From Endozoicomonas sp. SCSIO W0465 (GTDB taxonomy: Bacteria; Pseudomonadota; Gammaproteobacteria; Pseudomonadales; Endozoicomonadaceae): a stretch of 64,000 nucleotides of DNA. Both the position numbers and the translations under genes were made by a program. The stretch is taken from the NCBI RefSeq assembly GCF_023716865.1, contig NZ_CP092417.1, positions 1,466,001 through 1,530,000 of the forward strand. The letters run 5' to 3'. The notes below the pieces were generated by a model. That model was not told the DNA's origin and ran no database searches. It saw only the letters and a program-made list of their open reading frames with translations. This document shows, piece after piece, positions 62,859 to 64,000 of this stretch; the first letter of the stretch is position 1, and the number at the start of each line of letters is the position of its first letter.

Positions 62859-63382
62859 GGTCGATAAAGCCGAAAGTTTGCTCCGTCCGAAAATACGTTG
62901 TTCGATAGACAAAAAAACCGTGTACAGGCTGGCATTAGGCATTTCGCATTGTGGGACTAATGAATTTGATACTTATATTGGTGATATTACCAACTGTGTA
63001 GATAAAGCACGTGTCCAGTCAATCCATCGATTCAGGATTTATTGCCAACGTGTTGCTGAATGAGACTGCAGAAAAAAACTGAAAGCCAATGTCAATCGCT
63101 TTTTCAACAAGCATCCTGCTTAGACCCATCAAGAGTATTAAAAGAGAAGGCTCTTGTAGGATTTCAGACTGCTACTGGGTTGAACATTGCTGAAGCCCTT
63201 TATCTACAAAGGTTGTCAGCATATTGTCCGGTAATGTTGCCCAATCCTTGTTTTTCGTGACCTACAGTCAGTTTTCACTGTAGAGCAGTTCGTAATCAAA
63301 ATAGAGCCAAAGAGAAAACAGAGCTTGGAGGAAAACAGTGCAGAGGGCGCTGGAAACGTTAATCATCCTGAGCCCCGCTTGA
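62827..63382 (+). pseudogene. Decayed 3' end of RING-ankyrin-TPR copy 2
   Basis: Out of frame with the preceding ORF, it resumes MVARHWQLVGKVDKAESLL, then CGTNEFDTYIGDITNCVDKARVQSIHRF, and stops at RVAE. A deletion then joins to MRLQKKTESQCQSLFQQASCLDPSRVLKEKA. A MITE (63149-63308) splits the KEK codons, and the final segment ends at TGA 63380-63382. This is the family cap reduced by a frameshift, a deletion and an insertion. Confidence 0.8.
63149..63308. mobile_element. 160-bp MITE, copy 2
   Basis: Same length and orientation as 5057-5216, differing at about one base (GTTGCCCAATCC against GTTGCTCAATCC). Flanked by an 8-bp direct repeat AAAGAGAA (63141-63148 and 63309-63316). Ends GGCTCT...AGAGCC. 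It is inserted in the decayed cap of the RING-ankyrin-TPR gene. Confidence 0.92.
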
Positions 63383-63440
63383 TGATTAGAAGTTTGATTG
63401 ATGATGGAACCAAACTCGCTAAGGGTTGTCCTGTCAAGAT

Positions 63441-64000
63441 ATGAACACAACGGCCTACTCTACCATCGGTAAAGACTCCCCCGGATCAGTCTACAGCTCA
63501 CCTCCCGTTGGCGGAAGAGGAAACGCTAGCTGGGATGCGGTTGTGTCAGGCTCTGTGGGAGTAACGGCGAGACCGGTAACCTCTGCGGGCACCCCCGGGT
63601 TAAGACTAAATCCTCTCCGGGGTTCTTATCAATCTGCCTTGACCAGAGCGGTAACAAAGAGAGGAAATACAAAGGTGCTTCTTTCTCAGGGGTTTGACTT
63701 ACTCAGAAAAAGGCAGTGGGAGTCAGCGGTTAATGTCTTTCAGGCCATCAAACCGGAGACTCAAGAACAGAATGAGCAAAAAGTCAATGGTCTTGCCCGG
63801 GCACTTTATCCCCAGCCTGGTAAGGCTGAAGAGGCACTGGATTTATTAAATCGATTACCGGCTTTTGTCCAGACCACCACCTTGCTGACAAAGTCCAGGA
63901 TTCTGGGAACATTGGGACGTTATCAAGAGGCAGAAGATCTGCTAAAGCAGATTTCCAAGAAGGAAGGGGGCGACCCTGAAAAAGGCAGGGCCTGCAAGCA
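63441..64000 (+). CDS. TPR-like repeat protein, 5' part (3' end outside window)
   Basis: Open frame from ATG 63441 to the window end, 186 codons: MNTTAYSTIGKDSPGSVYSS, linker GNASWDAVVSGSVGVTARPV, two TPR-like segments (LLSQGFDLLRKRQWESAVNV, then LGRYQEAEDLLKQISKK), reaching the first 46-residue unit (GRACK). The MEPNSLRVV leader is present at 63403-63432 but shifted by one base (GTCCTGTCAAGAT), so this ATG, or the TTG at 63426, is the start. It shows that the plus arm continues to the right of the RING-ankyrin genes. Confidence 0.85.
   Translation, partial: MNTTAYSTIGKDSPGSVYSSPPVGGRGNASWDAVVSGSVGVTARPVTSAGTPGLRLNPLRGSYQSALTRAVTKRGNTKVLLSQGFDLLRKRQWESAVNVFQAIKPETQEQNEQKVNGLARALYPQPGKAEEALDLLNRLPAFVQTTTLLTKSRILGTLGRYQEAEDLLKQISKKEGGDPEKGRACK

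Noticed and set aside
1..64000. tRNA or rRNA genes
   Set aside because: I saw no cloverleaf with GGTTC(G/A)A-type T-arm and no rRNA-like sequence.

Overview
Taxonomy. The window opens with the 3' part of fusA (EF-G) followed by tuf (EF-Tu), both very typical of Gammaproteobacteria. Everything after that is accessory DNA: degraded insertion sequences, a group II intron fragment and about 57 kb of giant repeat proteins, two of which carry RING and ankyrin domains. Eukaryotic-like domains plus many ISs next to gammaproteobacterial housekeeping genes suggest a host-associated gammaproteobacterium. An Endozoicomonas-like marine invertebrate symbiont is my best guess; this is inference, not an identification.

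Layout. 1-2.4 kb: fusA (partial), tuf and a strong terminator hairpin. 2.5-3.6 kb: one unrecognised two-helix membrane/coiled-coil protein. 3.7-6.7 kb: mobile-element graveyard: an IS1634-family transposase gene broken by frameshifts and by a 160-bp MITE, and the 3' end of a group II intron, bracketed by an 88-bp inverted repeat and REP-like palindromes. 6.7-26.5 kb: minus-strand arm of repeat-protein genes (five), interrupted at 10.0-14.6 kb by IS1595 and ISAzo13 relics around a plus-strand gene with 17 almost identical 135-bp repeats. 26.65-57.5 kb: plus-strand arm with eleven repeat-protein genes head to tail. 57.5-63.4 kb: a tandem duplication of a RING-ankyrin-TPR gene; the first copy is degraded and split by an intact IS66 element, the second keeps the three-domain architecture but has a decayed 3' end carrying the second MITE copy. 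63.4-64 kb: start of another repeat-protein gene, cut by the window end.

The repeat family. A typical member has a Ser/Thr/Pro/Gly-rich N-terminus of about 100 residues, two ordinary TPR-like segments, 8-18 copies of a 46-residue (138-bp) TPR-like unit related in layout to the 42-residue kinesin-light-chain type, and a conserved C-terminal cap. I count by eye about 226 of the 46-residue units, plus 17 of a 45-residue variety at 11.5-13.8 kb. Gene copies differ in unit number and are mosaics of one another, so the locus appears to evolve by unequal recombination and gene conversion.

How the genes may work together. No enzyme pathway is visible. The products look like protein-binding scaffolds. 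In two genes the same repeat array is joined in frame behind a RING finger and ankyrin repeats, which suggests host-directed ubiquitin-ligase-like effectors whose binding surface is supplied by the recombining array. That role is inference.
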